From Ilyobacter_A sp963668015 (GTDB taxonomy: Bacteria > Fusobacteriota > Fusobacteriia > Fusobacteriales > Fusobacteriaceae), in the NCBI GenBank assembly GCA_963668015.2, contig CAXXCR010000028.1, forward strand, positions 25,724-89,723: DNA of 64,000 bases, in the 5' to 3' direction. A program made the translations under genes and the position numbers. A model generated the notes under the pieces. That model saw only the letters and a list, made by a program, of their open reading frames with translations. It ran no database searches and was not told the origin of the DNA. Positions within the stretch are counted from its first letter, which is position 1, and each line of letters begins with the position of its first letter. Shown here piece by piece: positions 33,435 to 42,885 of the stretch.

Positions 33435-34625
33435 CTAATCCCTTATAACTTCAACAGGGTTCAATTTCGTTGATTTTATTGAAGGGTACAATATCGCCAA
33501 AATAGAAATCAAAACACCTATAAACATAAAAATCAATGACCTGCTTAAATTAAAATATGTATACAGTTTTTCAGAAATGGGTATGCTCATACCCAGGTCG
33601 GCTGTGTCTAGGTCTATCGGGATTCCCTCTTTTTGGAAATGGAGTACAAATATCGTACCCATTACAAATCCCAGGAAACTTCCGATTAAGCCTACGATGC
33701 TTCCCTCGCCGAGAAAGAGCATAAGGATATCCTTTCTGGGCATACCGTTTGCCATCATAATACCGATTTCCTTTTGCCTCTCCATCATAGCCATTATCAT
33801 AGTGTTGGCAATCCCGACCCCTGCCATTAAAAGTATCGTAAAACTGATTATGACAAAAGCCCTTCTTCTTATTCTGGTTATTTCAAGCACTCCTTTTATT
33901 TCGTCGCGCCAGCTGATAGCCTCTACTCCCAGATCTTCGATCTTTTTTATCTCATCAAAGCTAAGCTCCCCTCTGACGGCGATGTCGTTGACTGATGTTG
34001 TGTCTGCAAACTGCTCAGCCAGCTTGATATCAATGAATACGAGTCTGCTGTCTAGAAAAGGATTTCCTGTTTGAATGACACCGTCAACGGTGAGGTCGTA
34101 GGCGTTTATCCTGTTTTGGGCGGTACGAGCTATAACTGTCAGCTGGTCCCCGAGCTTTAATTTTAACAGTTTAAACAGTTCGCTTCCCACTACAATTCCT
34201 TCTGGATTATCCAGAAACACTCCGGAACTCATATACCCGCTTCGATTGAATACGGAGTTTTCAAGTTTCTTATCCACTCCCAGTATATCGACTGAAAGCT
34301 CTTCTAAGCCATCGGTAACACTTCCCTGGAAACTTATTCTGGGAGAGTTTTTATACTTACTGAGAATAGTCATAACCTCAGCGGAGTTTTCTATTGGGAA
34401 TTCGAGCTGGTCGTTGTCGATTTTATCCTGGTGAAAACCTTTTGAATATAGTTTATAGTCGGCTAGCTCGGTTTTTATATAGATATCCTTTACCTGGTTT
34501 TCCAGACCGCTGTTAATTCCCTCTCCTATTATTGCCAGAAATATCCCAACTATCATTGTTATCATAGTCAGGATGCTTCTGGATTTATGTCTGAAAATAT
34601 TTCGAAACGCCATTCTTAAAATCAT
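33435..34625 (-). CDS. ABC transporter permease of FtsX/LolC-LolE type (2)
   Basis: A 396-residue paralogue of the downstream permease. It starts ILRMAFRNIFRHKSRSILTM, has one N-terminal helix, a periplasmic domain, and three C-terminal helices with MMERQKEIGIMMANGMPRKD, the FtsX coupling-helix motif. Two different permeases with one ATPase is the LolCDE layout. It overlaps or abuts both neighbours by a few bases, so the operon is tightly coupled. Confidence 0.88.
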   Translation of the reverse strand: MILRMAFRNIFRHKSRSILTMITMIVGIFLAIIGEGINSGLENQVKDIYIKTELADYKLYSKGFHQDKIDNDQLEFPIENSAEVMTILSKYKNSPRISFQGSVTDGLEELSVDILGVDKKLENSVFNRSGYMSSGVFLDNPEGIVVGSELFKLLKLKLGDQLTVIARTAQNRINAYDLTVDGVIQTGNPFLDSRLVFIDIKLAEQFADTTSVNDIAVRGELSFDEIKKIEDLGVEAISWRDEIKGVLEITRIRRRAFVIISFTILLMAGVGIANTMIMAMMERQKEIGIMMANGMPRKDILMLFLGEGSIVGLIGSFLGFVMGTIFVLHFQKEGIPIDLDTADLGMSIPISEKLYTYFNLSRSLIFMFIGVLISILAILYPSIKSTKLNPVEVIRD

Positions 34626-34631
34626 ACTTAT

Positions 34632-35306
34632 CTACTCCTCCAACATACCGTCTCTTAATCTGACAACCCTTTGGGCACGATCAATTATCATATAGTCATG
34701 TGAAGAGAAAATAAAGGTAATCCCCTTCTCTTCGTTGAGTTTTTTCATTAAATCAACTATTCCCTCTCCTGTCTGAGTGTCTAAGTTTGCTGTGGGTTCG
34801 TCCGCCAATACTATGTCAGGATTTTTAACCAGTGCTCTGGCAATGGCAACTCTTTGCTGTTGGCCACCTGAAATCTCGGATGGTTTTCTGTTTCTAAGTT
34901 CTAAAATCCCCAGGTCTTCCATTATCTTTTCAACAAGATTTTTTTTGTGTTTCTTATCATGTTTTTTCATCAAGTCAAGTGAAAACACTATGTTTTCATA
35001 GACTGTCAAAACGGGGATAAGGTTGTAGTTTTGGAAGATAAAGCCTATGTTTTCCCGCCTGAAGTCAGACGCCTCCTTTTTGCTTAGCTTGGAAATGTCC
35101 TGACCGGAAACTGTGATCGTTCCGTTGCTGGCACTGTCCATGGCGCCTATTATGTTTAGGAGAGTTGTCTTACCTGACCCAGACGGGCCGGCCAAAACGG
35201 TAAACTCCCCTTTCTCTATTTTTAGATTTATCCCTTTTAAAGCTTCCACCTTTACTTTTCCGTTAATATAGTTTTTTTTCAAATCACGCAATTCAACTAT
35301 GGCCAT
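34632..35306 (-). CDS. ABC transporter ATPase, LolD/MacB type
   Basis: The protein has 224 residues from the ATG at 35306, which has GGAGG five bases upstream; the ATG at 35318 lies before the ribosome site. Walker A GPSGSGKTT, Q-loop FIFQNYNLIPVLTVYEN, signature SGGQQQRVAIARAL, Walker B DIVLADEPTANLD and H-loop FIFSSHDY are all present. The LNIIGAMDSASNG and PVLTVYEN segments are typical of the LolD/MacB/FtsE branch. It would energise the two permeases that follow it. Confidence 0.92.
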   Translation of the reverse strand: MAIVELRDLKKNYINGKVKVEALKGINLKIEKGEFTVLAGPSGSGKTTLLNIIGAMDSASNGTITVSGQDISKLSKKEASDFRRENIGFIFQNYNLIPVLTVYENIVFSLDLMKKHDKKHKKNLVEKIMEDLGILELRNRKPSEISGGQQQRVAIARALVKNPDIVLADEPTANLDTQTGEGIVDLMKKLNEEKGITFIFSSHDYMIIDRAQRVVRLRDGMLEE

Positions 35307-35319
35307 AAAAACCTCCAAT

Positions 35320-36312
35320 TTAAAAGAACAGTTCCAACTCTAAAAAAACTTCACTGTGCAGGGTGTCGCCGTCGGCAGTATCGAATCCAAATTCACCCAT
35401 ATCGTCATAAAAATTTACTCCTGCTTTTGTGGTGATGTAGTCGTTAAATATATGTGATATATATGTGCTTATGAACAGAGAGCCGCCTTTTGGATTGATG
35501 AGGGCACTTTGATAAAGTGAGCTGAGCTCGGTAAAATCATACCTGTATGTCAAGTACAAAGCCCCGGCATCCTCGTCAAAATTAAAAACTGCCTCTGCTA
35601 AAGTGTAAAGGGTGTCGCCATATGCATCAAAAGTGTAGTCTGATCCAAGAACGATAGTGGTGCCGTTGTTTGAATCCCCCCATGACTGTCCAAGCTGTGC
35701 CCATAAACCTACCCCAGCATCACCTTTGAACTCAAAGATAAGGTTGTTTACCCTGTCTTCGTTATCATCTTCCATTGACTGTTTATAGTTAAAGTAGTCG
35801 ATCATAAACTCGAAATTGCCGGATAAAAATGTATACCTCGTTCCGAAGTTGTTGTTTGACAGGTCATTTTTGAACAGGGCAGCTTCAAAACGTGACATAT
35901 CATTGGTATTGTATTTGAGCTTAATTGAGTCTGTACCTATTTTTTCAGACCTAGGTTCCTCGAGGTCTATATCGTTGAAAACATCAGCCAGATTAAATAT
36001 AAAAGCTGAGCCCCATACCAATTTCTGCCTACCCAGGGCAATGGTGAAATTATCCCTGTATGCTTCTACACTTGCTCTATAAACTTCTACGGACTCTTTA
36101 GATTCAGAATTAGTTCCAATTATTGCAAATTCAGAATAAAAATCATCTCCAGAGAAGTCTGTCCCAAGTTTGGCTTCAAAGGGATAATCCCCTTTTTCAA
36201 AGTTCTGAAGTCTGTATTCTGAGTCAATTTCTCCCCAAAACTCCAATGCTAAGTTATTCTCAACTATGATCAAAATAAAAATGATGATAAAAAGTTTCCG
36301 CATCTCTTTCAC
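35320..36312 (-). CDS. Outer-membrane beta-barrel protein
   Basis: A 330-residue protein with a signal peptide (KLFIIIFILIIVENNLALE). It is followed by alternating hydrophobic and aromatic strands such as FTIALGRQKLVWGSAFIFN and FEFMIDYFNYKQ, and ends in ELELFF, with the terminal phenylalanine recognised by the BAM machinery. The GRQKLVWGSAF segment resembles porin-like barrels that accompany LolA-like/RND or ABC export modules. It is the first gene of the five-gene operon, so it is likely the outer-membrane exit or acceptor of that system. The exact substrate is unknown. Confidence 0.75.
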   Translation of the reverse strand: MKEMRKLFIIIFILIIVENNLALEFWGEIDSEYRLQNFEKGDYPFEAKLGTDFSGDDFYSEFAIIGTNSESKESVEVYRASVEAYRDNFTIALGRQKLVWGSAFIFNLADVFNDIDLEEPRSEKIGTDSIKLKYNTNDMSRFEAALFKNDLSNNNFGTRYTFLSGNFEFMIDYFNYKQSMEDDNEDRVNNLIFEFKGDAGVGLWAQLGQSWGDSNNGTTIVLGSDYTFDAYGDTLYTLAEAVFNFDEDAGALYLTYRYDFTELSSLYQSALINPKGGSLFISTYISHIFNDYITTKAGVNFYDDMGEFGFDTADGDTLHSEVFLELELFF

Positions 36313-36388
36313 CTTCCGTTCAATAAAGGTATATAAATAGAATATTAAAATAAGAGGGAGAAATCCTCTAAAAAATTTATTTACTTTA

Positions 36389-37288
36389 ACCTAAGTTGCT
36401 ACTTTAGTAATAACATGATAAAATTTTTCTTAAAATACAACTTCAGGAGCGCATAAAATGAAAAATACAATAAATGAAATACTAGAATTTGTCCATTCAA
36501 TCCTTGAGCTTATTGAACACAAAGAAAGTTCACAAACTAAAATGAAAGATGCTGAAGTCATTACAGCAGCTATAATTGCCGGAATATATTTCAATGGTAA
36601 TTTTCAAAAGACTTTGACATTTTTTGAAGATTATCCGCATTTTGAATATGTTCTTTCTAAAAGTAGATTTTCTAGAAGACTATCAAAATTAGGGTCTACT
36701 TTAAGTAAAATAATGGATATTATTATGGAATACAACAAGAATAGGTCTAAAAACAAAGAATTTATGATAGATTCTTTTCCTGTTGCTGTATGTGATAATT
36801 TTAGAATTCCAAGATGCAAAATCTATTTAGACCACGATTTATATAGAGGATACGTTTCTAGTAAAAGAAAATTTTTTTCGGAACAAGGCTCCATCTAATG
36901 ACCAATGAAAAAGGTTTACCTGTTGAATACAAAATATTACCAGGTTCTATTGCTGATATTACAGCTTTCAGAGAGTTCAATTTTGATTTACCAAAAGACT
37001 CAGTTATTTATGCAGACAAAGCTTATAATGACTATGGGCTTGAGGACGTATTAAGTGATGTGAATATCCATCTTTCGCCTATGAGACGTAAAAATTCAAA
37101 ACGTTCCAAAACTCAAAGTCAAGTATTCATAGACCATCTCAAAAGAAAGCTAATAGAAACTGTTGGAAGTTCAATTAATAGATTAATGCCTAAATCAATT
37201 CACAGCGTAACTTCTAGATGTTTTGAGTTGAAAATTCTAATATTTTTAATGGGTTATACATTCTTAAATCTTAAGTAGCAACTTGGGT
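36389..37288 (+). mobile_element. IS982-family insertion sequence, complete with target duplication
   Basis: A 900-bp element. Left end ACCTAAGTTGCTACTTTAG; right end, read in reverse, ACCCAAGTTGCTACTTAAG. It is flanked by TACTTTA on both sides (36382-36388 and 37289-37295), a seven-base target duplication. It encodes one transposase split by a frameshift. Just outside, at 37305-37320, another end ACCCAAGTTGCCACTT remains from a second, lost element. Confidence 0.92.
36458..37278 (+). pseudogene. IS982-family transposase, in two frames (-1 shift)
   Basis: Frame one (36458-36898) gives the N-terminal 140 residues ending in the first catalytic aspartate region MIDSFPVAVCDN and YRGYVSSKRKFF; frame two, continuing through 36898-37278, gives HLMTNEKGLPVEYKILPGS, DKAYNDYGLED and the C-terminal helix of the DDE domain. 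The switch is required at a run of seven Ts (36872-36878) and corresponds exactly to a -1 slip, or to loss of one T. With the shift, about 273 residues result, normal for IS982. Programmed slippage is possible, but most IS982 elements use a single frame, so inactivation is equally likely. Confidence 0.82.
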
Positions 37289-37304
37289 TACTTTATATAT
37301 CCTA

Positions 37305-37320
37305 ACCCAAGTTGCCACTT
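37305..37320 (+). repeat. Solo IS982-type terminal repeat
   Basis: ACCCAAGTTGCCACTT matches the IS ends (15 of 16 with the right end) but has no partner nearby; a relic of another element next to the current insertion. Confidence 0.6.
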
Positions 37321-37417
37321 TTCATACTAGTAAAGTATTGTTGTGAATCTCTTTCACGGTAAAAGAACTCTATAATTAAAAGAGGTTTCTTTTTTATCAA
37401 AATAAGGAGGCTTAATT

Positions 37418-37898
37418 ATGTTAAGATAATTAATGAAACAAGTAAAGCCTTTGTTGCTGCAATTGAGGGGTAGATAATATAATTACAGCACTTAGAACAG
37501 CTGTTAAAAAACAAATTGTAGGTGTTTTTAAAGATGTTGGAGATATTGGTAAGTCAGGTTTAGAAGAGGTTGTAGCAGTTGGAGCAGGATCAATAAAAGG
37601 GGCAGTAAAGATGGTACACCAATTGCAGAGGCGACCAAGGAAACAGTAAGAGCTGTGATTGTTGGAGTATCAGATATGGAACTGTAGCCGTAGCTGCTGT
37701 AGAAGGGGCAGTTAATGCTACAAAAGTAATAGGTGTCGATATACTGTAAAGACTGCGGAAGCTGCAATTACAGGTGTATTAAAGGCTGCAGATGATATTG
37801 GAACAGAAGCTGCGAGTACAGTTAAAAAAGCTTTGTTAGCAGCATCGTCTTTATCAAAAGATATAGTTGAAAGGGTAATTAAAGGAAGTTCTAAGTAA
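37418..37898 (+). pseudogene. Ala/Val-rich repeat protein gene with about five frameshifts
   Basis: AGGAGG precedes the ATG, but the frame stops after three codons. Following frame switches gives a continuous low-complexity helical protein: INETSKAFVAAIEG, then DNIITALRTAVKKQIVGVFK, then DGTPIAEATKETVRAVIVGV, then YGTVAVAAVEGAVNATKVIG, and finally an alanine-rich stretch ending VERVIKGSSK before the TAA at 37896. At least five one-base deletions are required, each restoring the same repeat style (about 37470, 37610, 37680, 37740). The intact protein, about 158 residues, would resemble amphipathic phasin- or LEA-like helices, but I do not recognise a named family. A good terminator follows. 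Confidence 0.7.
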
Positions 37899-37933
37899 CT
37901 ATTGTAGGATTTGTATAGGAATTTAATAAAGAG

Positions 37934-37966
37934 AACCGCTCTAGCTATTAACTAGAGCGGTTTTTT
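37934..37966. terminator. Terminator after the decayed Ala/Val-rich gene
   Basis: AACCGCTCTAG and CTAGAGCGGTT stem, then TTTTTT. It also faces the minus-strand antiporter remnant. Confidence 0.9.
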
Positions 37967-38150
37967 AATTAGTCAACAGATTATTGATTATAAGATATAT
38001 TGTATATAGTACATAGAGTAAAACAAATATAATACCTTCCAACTTTTCAATTTTTCTTCCTTTTCCTGAGAATACAAATATAAACAAAATATAATTGCGA
38101 AATTAAAGATATTACTACCTATGATATTCCCCATGGATATGTTGGATTGT
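37965..38150 (-). pseudogene. Calcium/sodium antiporter (CaCA, YrbG-like), C-terminal remnant
   Basis: On the minus strand, NISMGNIIGSNIFNFAIIF is the second alpha-repeat signature of K+-dependent Na+/Ca2+ exchanger-like antiporters. A frameshift in the T-rich region leads to FIFVFSGKGRKIEKLEGIIF and a last helix ending INNLLTN at a stop at 37965. All upstream parts are gone. It is a short decayed relic. Confidence 0.7.
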
Positions 38151-38490
38151 ATGCATACTAGGAGGAAAAAGAGTATTTTTTTAGAAGATTACTTTGTTAC
38201 AATTATATCAGATAATATGCTTTTCCGTCTTTTAATATTCAATGATGTCAAGCAATTTCGTAAAGATTTAGATGATATGAAAGTTTAGTCAGAATGAGAC
38301 TTATAGATTTTTAATCTGGATACTTGAAAAAAATTGATAATAATGCAAAAGCAGCGATTTCATCCTTTAGTTTTAAGGATGAAGAGTCTGACAAAAATTT
38401 TGATTTCAAGATGTCCAAAGTGTTGATTATATAGTGAGAGCAATTATTTAATTTTTTAGTAGATGAATTATATTATATTTTCTTTTAAAA
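38151..38490 (+). other. Decayed sequence with short coding-like fragments
   Basis: Plus-strand fragments such as FLEDYFVTIISDNMLFRLLI and KIDNNAKAAISSFSFKDEES each end at stops and lie in different frames. They look like remains of one or more genes, but no family can be named. No intact gene is present. Confidence 0.4.
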
Positions 38491-38504
38491 GGGAGTGATG
38501 TGTT

Positions 38505-40985
38505 TTGATTAGTTTACCCATACATGATCCTGTACTAATATTTGCTATAGTTATGTTTATTGTATTGGTAGCACCATTATTGGCTGAAAAATTAAAGCTC
38601 CCAGGAATAGTAGGCCTAATTGCAGCCGGACTCATCGTAGGTCCACATACTTTTGGAATACTGGAAAATGACCGAACTATAGAATTGCTTGGAACCATTG
38701 GACTCTTGTACATTATGTTTGAAGCCGGACTTGAAATAAATTTAGGAGAAGTAAAGAAGAATAAACACCACAGTTTATTTTTTGGACTTTTAACCTTTGC
38801 AATCCCACTGGTAATGGGTGTTTTTAGTGGCTTATACATATTGGAAATGAGTTTAATGGCATCTGTCCTTATGGCTAGTTTGTTTTCATCACATACTTTA
38901 ATTAGTTTTCCTATAGTCAGCAAGTTGGGGTTGTCTAAAAAAAGTTCTGTATCTACCACTATAGGCGCAACTATTATAACAGACACATTGGCATTTTTAA
39001 TCATGATAATTGTAATAGCTTCTAATCAAGGAAATTTGAGTACCTTCTTCTGGATAAAATTGTTTACTTTCAGTGCCTTGTATGTTGCTTTGACTATACT
39101 CTACCTTCCTAAACTTACGAGATGGTTTTTCAGAAACTATTCTTCGGAATCAGGGGTAGAGGAATATGTTTTTATAGTTACTGTTCTATTTATGCTAGCA
39201 TATTTTTCCCACTTGATAGGTTTAGAACCTATTATAGGAGCTTTTTTGGCTGGACTTGTTCTTAATACTTTGATCCCTGAAAAGAGTACATTGATGAACA
39301 GAGTACAGTTTGTGGGAAGTTCTATGTTTATTCCTTTTTTCCTGATTTCTGTGGGGATGATAATAGATATAAGTCATATTTTTAGTGGAACGAGCACTCT
39401 AAAAATATCCATAACCATGATTATAGTAGCTATAGTTTCTAAGTATTTGGCAGCAATTGGATTTGGTAATGCTATTAAATTAAAAAAATCAGAGACAAAT
39501 TTAATGTTCGCAATGAGTGTGAATCAGGCAGCAGCTACATTAGCAGTTGTAACGATAGGGTATAGAGTCAGTATATTTAATGAAGAAATACTGACGGGGA
39601 CCATAATGATGATAGTAGCAACTTGTTTTTTAGGAACTGTCTTCACTGAAAAATATGCAAAAGAAGTGGCCTTGGATGAGCAGGCTAACTATGAGGTTTC
39701 AGATGCTATAAAAACGAACAGAATACTCCTTCCTCTTAAATATACAAGTAACTTGAAAAACTTGACAGAGCTTGCTTTTTTGTTAAAAGAGAGGGAGAGT
39801 CATTAACCGCTGTATCCACTGACTGTAGCTATAGATGGTCAAGATGTTGACAGACAAGTGTTAGAGGGTGAGGGTATACTTACTAAGGTGATCATCTTTG
39901 CAAATTCTATACAAAAGAGTGCTATACCTCTGAATAGAATAGATATTAATGTTTCTAGTGCTATAGCAAAAGTTATTAAGGAATATAGAATTTCTAAAGT
40001 TATTCTTAGTTGGAATAAAATTAAAAAAAGGCACCATAGGATATTTAGTAGGGTAATAGATCAGTTTATAAAAAAGAGCAGTGAGACCACTTATATTACA
40101 AGGATAATGCATCCTGTCGGGATAACTAAAAATATATTTTTGATGGTACCACCCTTGATTAATAGACAGAGTGGTTTTATAGGTGAATTTTACTCTATAA
40201 TTAAGATGGTGTTATCTATTAACTCAAATCTAATAATAATATCTGATGAACCTACAAAAGAGGAATTAGAAAATTTGGTTGTTAAAAAATCTACCACTCT
40301 TAACTATAAATTTATGACTATCAAAAGCTGGAAAGATATAGATGACATCTTGATAGGGATAGTGAAAAACAATGATATGATTATTCAGATCATGGCAAGA
40401 CAGGGCCAACTAGGATGGAGGCTGACCTTTGATAGGTTACCAGCTAAGTTGGTAGAGCAATTTAGTAATAATAATATTATAGCAGTATATCCTTCGTGTA
40501 ATTTATGTGTGGATGAGGAGTGTTTATATGAAAATCTCTTAGGAGAATCCTCGCTTATTAGAAGGATACCAGAAGGTAATTTTATGTTTAACTTTCAAGA
40601 CCGTAACCCAGAAAGAGTATTTAAAGTAATTGCAGATAATTTTTTTAATGGAAACAAAGAAATATACGATGATTTGATGAATGTACTGAAAAAATCTCCA
40701 GTAGAGCTTACTCGTGAGACACTGCTTATACATACCTACACAAATCTTATTGATGATTATTTGGTATATATTGCTACAAATAGAGAAAAGTTTAATGTGG
40801 GCAATATAAATTCCATTCCTAAAATTATTATAGTACTTTTATCACCAAAATCAGATTTAATGAATAGACAATTAAAAATTCTTTCTGAAATTGCGAAAAT
40901 AGTTATAGATAAAAAGCTTCTTTCGAATATTCTATCTTCTAATAATTATTTGGAGTTTTCAGAAAAATTAAGTGAAAGGAAATAG
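38505..40985 (+). pseudogene. CPA2 (Kef/NhaS-type) cation:proton antiporter interrupted by one in-frame TAA
   Basis: A TTG start at 38505 follows GGGAG. Residues 1-395 form about 12 membrane helices of the Na+/H+ exchanger fold (ELLGTIGLLYIMFEAGLEI, GLEPIIGAFLAGLVLN). A TAA at 39804-39806 then ends the frame, but the same frame continues directly with PLYPLTVAIDGQDVDRQVLE and remains open to 40985, giving a C-terminal Usp-like cytoplasmic region of some 390 residues. So a single nonsense codon, not a frameshift, splits an 826-codon gene. The membrane part alone could still fold, and family members without the tail exist; whether the second part is translated (an ATG at 39858 lacks a clear ribosome site) is unknown. 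Confidence 0.8.
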
Positions 40986-41001
40986 GAGATAAAAAATTAT
41001 T

Positions 41002-41046
41002 AAAAAACCATTGCAGTATGAAAAACATTAAATTACTGCAATGGTA
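41002..41046 (-). terminator. Terminator of the lmo0937-like gene
   Basis: ACCATTGCAGTA and TACTGCAATGGT form a 12-base-pair stem; on the minus strand TTTTTTAATAATTTTTT follows. Confidence 0.85.
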
Positions 41047-41071
41047 TAATATAAAAAACAATAAAAGTTTA

Positions 41072-41218
41072 TTAAAGTTTTCTACCAGTAATTAGTCGAA
41101 TCGCTATAGCTATAATAGCAATTACTAATAAAATATGAATAAAGCCACCCATTGTATAAGATGATATAATTCCAAATAGCCAAAGAATAATCATTATGAC
41201 CGCAACGGCTCCAAGCAT
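41072..41218 (-). CDS. Small lmo0937-family membrane protein
   Basis: A 48-residue protein with two hydrophobic helices separated by SSYTMGGFIHILL and ending in RLITGRKL, the pattern of lmo0937/DUF5670 proteins. AGGAGG lies seven bases before the ATG. The second helix after GGFIHILL is typical of these stress-induced small membrane proteins, whose function is unknown. It has its own terminator at 41002-41046 and is transcribed alone, towards the end of the antiporter gene. Confidence 0.85.
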   Translation of the reverse strand: MLGAVAVIMIILWLFGIISSYTMGGFIHILLVIAIIAIAIRLITGRKL

Positions 41219-41344
41219 TTTATACCTCCTTTCAAATTTCACTATTATTTTTAAAACAGCATAAATTAATTAATATAAATGATATACTGGAATTGATTCT
41301 AAGATCCTACATAAAACTAAAAATAAAGAATGATATCTAGGCTA

Positions 41345-41695
41345 TAGTAATTAAGTAAGCTATTCTACACCTTTTTTTCTTGATAAAAAGCACCCTACGG
41401 GCAGGATATAACCAAAAATCAAGGCATGTAAAAAATCAGCTAAAAATTCTCGAAAATCTATATAAAACTCAGAAAATGATTTTCTAAAAGTTCACAAATC
41501 ATAATCACTTCGTTCTTTGATTTATGGCCAAACTTGGTGAAAACCACACTGAAACTTTTCTAAAGATTTTTTAGGGTGTCGCTTCTCGTACTTTCATCGA
41601 CCAAAGGGAATGAATGCCTTTAGGTGCTTTGGGCAAGCAAAGAAAGTATGATAAAATCAATATTTTAATTTTAATACAGTTAGTAATTCAGCTTA
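41345..41695. repeat. MITE-like repeat, family B copy 2 (degenerate)
   Basis: Shares CTTCGTTCTTTGATTTATGG and TTTTCTAAAGATTTTT with the copy at 24960 but is shorter, its left end is worn and its right end (TTAGTAATTCAGCTTAA) diverged. A further end-like ACAGCAACTTGAAG follows at 41697. Confidence 0.7.
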
Positions 41696-41800
41696 AACAG
41701 CAACTTGAAGTGTAATGTGTTGAAATATTAGGAGAATAGAGAAAATAAGTGAAACATGGATTGCTTTTATTTTGGGATATATCTACATAATGTGGGTAAA

Positions 41801-41829
41801 TAAAAAGAGACCGCTTTATACAGTCTCTT
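41801..41829 (-). terminator. Terminator of the NlpC/P60 gene
   Basis: Minus-strand AAGAGAC and GTCTCTT stem followed by TTTATTT, overlapping the stop codon. Confidence 0.78.
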
Positions 41830-42682
41830 ATATTCTTACTCCCCATTTAAAGGTCGTTTTATAAAATTTTGAAAGGTTGGAAATAGTAACTTTTTTCTTA
41901 CTTCTGGCAGAAGATGCATGTATAAACTTGCCATCTCCTATGTATATGCCCACATGGTTTACTCTTCCCTTCTTCGCAGTATCAAAAAATACCAAATCTC
42001 CTATTTCTAAGTCATAATAGTCAAGTTTGGAGTCCACTTTACTTTGAAGTAAGGAGGTCCTGGGAAGTTTCACACCGATAGTTTTTTCAAATACAAACTT
42101 TACATAACCGGAGCAGTCAAATTTATTAGGTCCGTTTGCACCCCAGACATATTCAGAACCCAGCTTTGTCTTTGCAAATTCCACAACTGTGTCTATGTTT
42201 TTTCTCGGAGTCTTTGCGGTAGCATTTTTAGGATTGAGAAACCTGACGTATTTTCCAAATACATATCCTGACTCTTTTTTATAGGTTATTTTATACCAGT
42301 CGCCTGATTTTTCGATAATTTTTACCTTTGTGCCTTCAGGAAGTTTTGTTATAAGCTTACCAGATTTATCAGGTTTTTTCCTGACATTCAGTGTGCGTGC
42401 AGTAACTTTTACCGGTACAGACTTCTCCAAGATATCTACATAATTTTTACTTACCCAGGCTTCTTTGCTGCCGGTCTTGACTTTAAACCACTTGTCGGTT
42501 TCGCCGATTGTATAAAGCAGTGATCCTTTTTTCATTTTAGCGACTATTTGAGACTTGGTGCTATCTGATTTTCTTGCGTTTAGTATGTCAGCGTTTACTT
42601 TTACTGTGTTGAATTCGCTTGCGTAGATGCCTGTTGATATTGTAATAAAGGTAATTATTAAAAGTTTTTTTATATTTCTCAT
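41828..42682 (-). CDS. Secreted NlpC/P60 peptidoglycan endopeptidase with two SH3 domains
   Basis: The protein has 284 residues from the ATG at 42682 (MRNIKKLLIITFITIST signal peptide, GAGG upstream; the frame to 42733 is non-coding). Two bacterial SH3 domains (about residues 22-85 and 88-150; LNARKSDSTKSQIVAKMKKG and LNVRKKPDKSGKLITKLPEG) precede the NlpC/P60 catalytic domain. The catalytic Cys lies in FDCSGYVKF, the His in VNHVGIYIG and the third polar residue in FIHAS. It likely cuts D-gamma-glutamyl-diaminopimelate bonds in cell-wall turnover. It is a single-gene unit. Confidence 0.93.
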   Translation of the reverse strand: MRNIKKLLIITFITISTGIYASEFNTVKVNADILNARKSDSTKSQIVAKMKKGSLLYTIGETDKWFKVKTGSKEAWVSKNYVDILEKSVPVKVTARTLNVRKKPDKSGKLITKLPEGTKVKIIEKSGDWYKITYKKESGYVFGKYVRFLNPKNATAKTPRKNIDTVVEFAKTKLGSEYVWGANGPNKFDCSGYVKFVFEKTIGVKLPRTSLLQSKVDSKLDYYDLEIGDLVFFDTAKKGRVNHVGIYIGDGKFIHASSARSKKKVTISNLSKFYKTTFKWGVRI

Positions 42683-42885
42683 TGTATACCTCGCTTGAAA
42701 ATTATTAAGTATCTCTAACATTAATTTTAACATTTTTGTCTTGAATTTCCAAAGTAGAATTTAAAAAAAATTGGTGCTTATTTTTCTTTTTTTTTAAAAT
42801 TTTTTTGAGAGTTTAAAAAGAAGCAGGAATTTTATATTAATATGTGTATCTTATAGTGTAAAATATCTGTTAGGAGGGGATGAAT

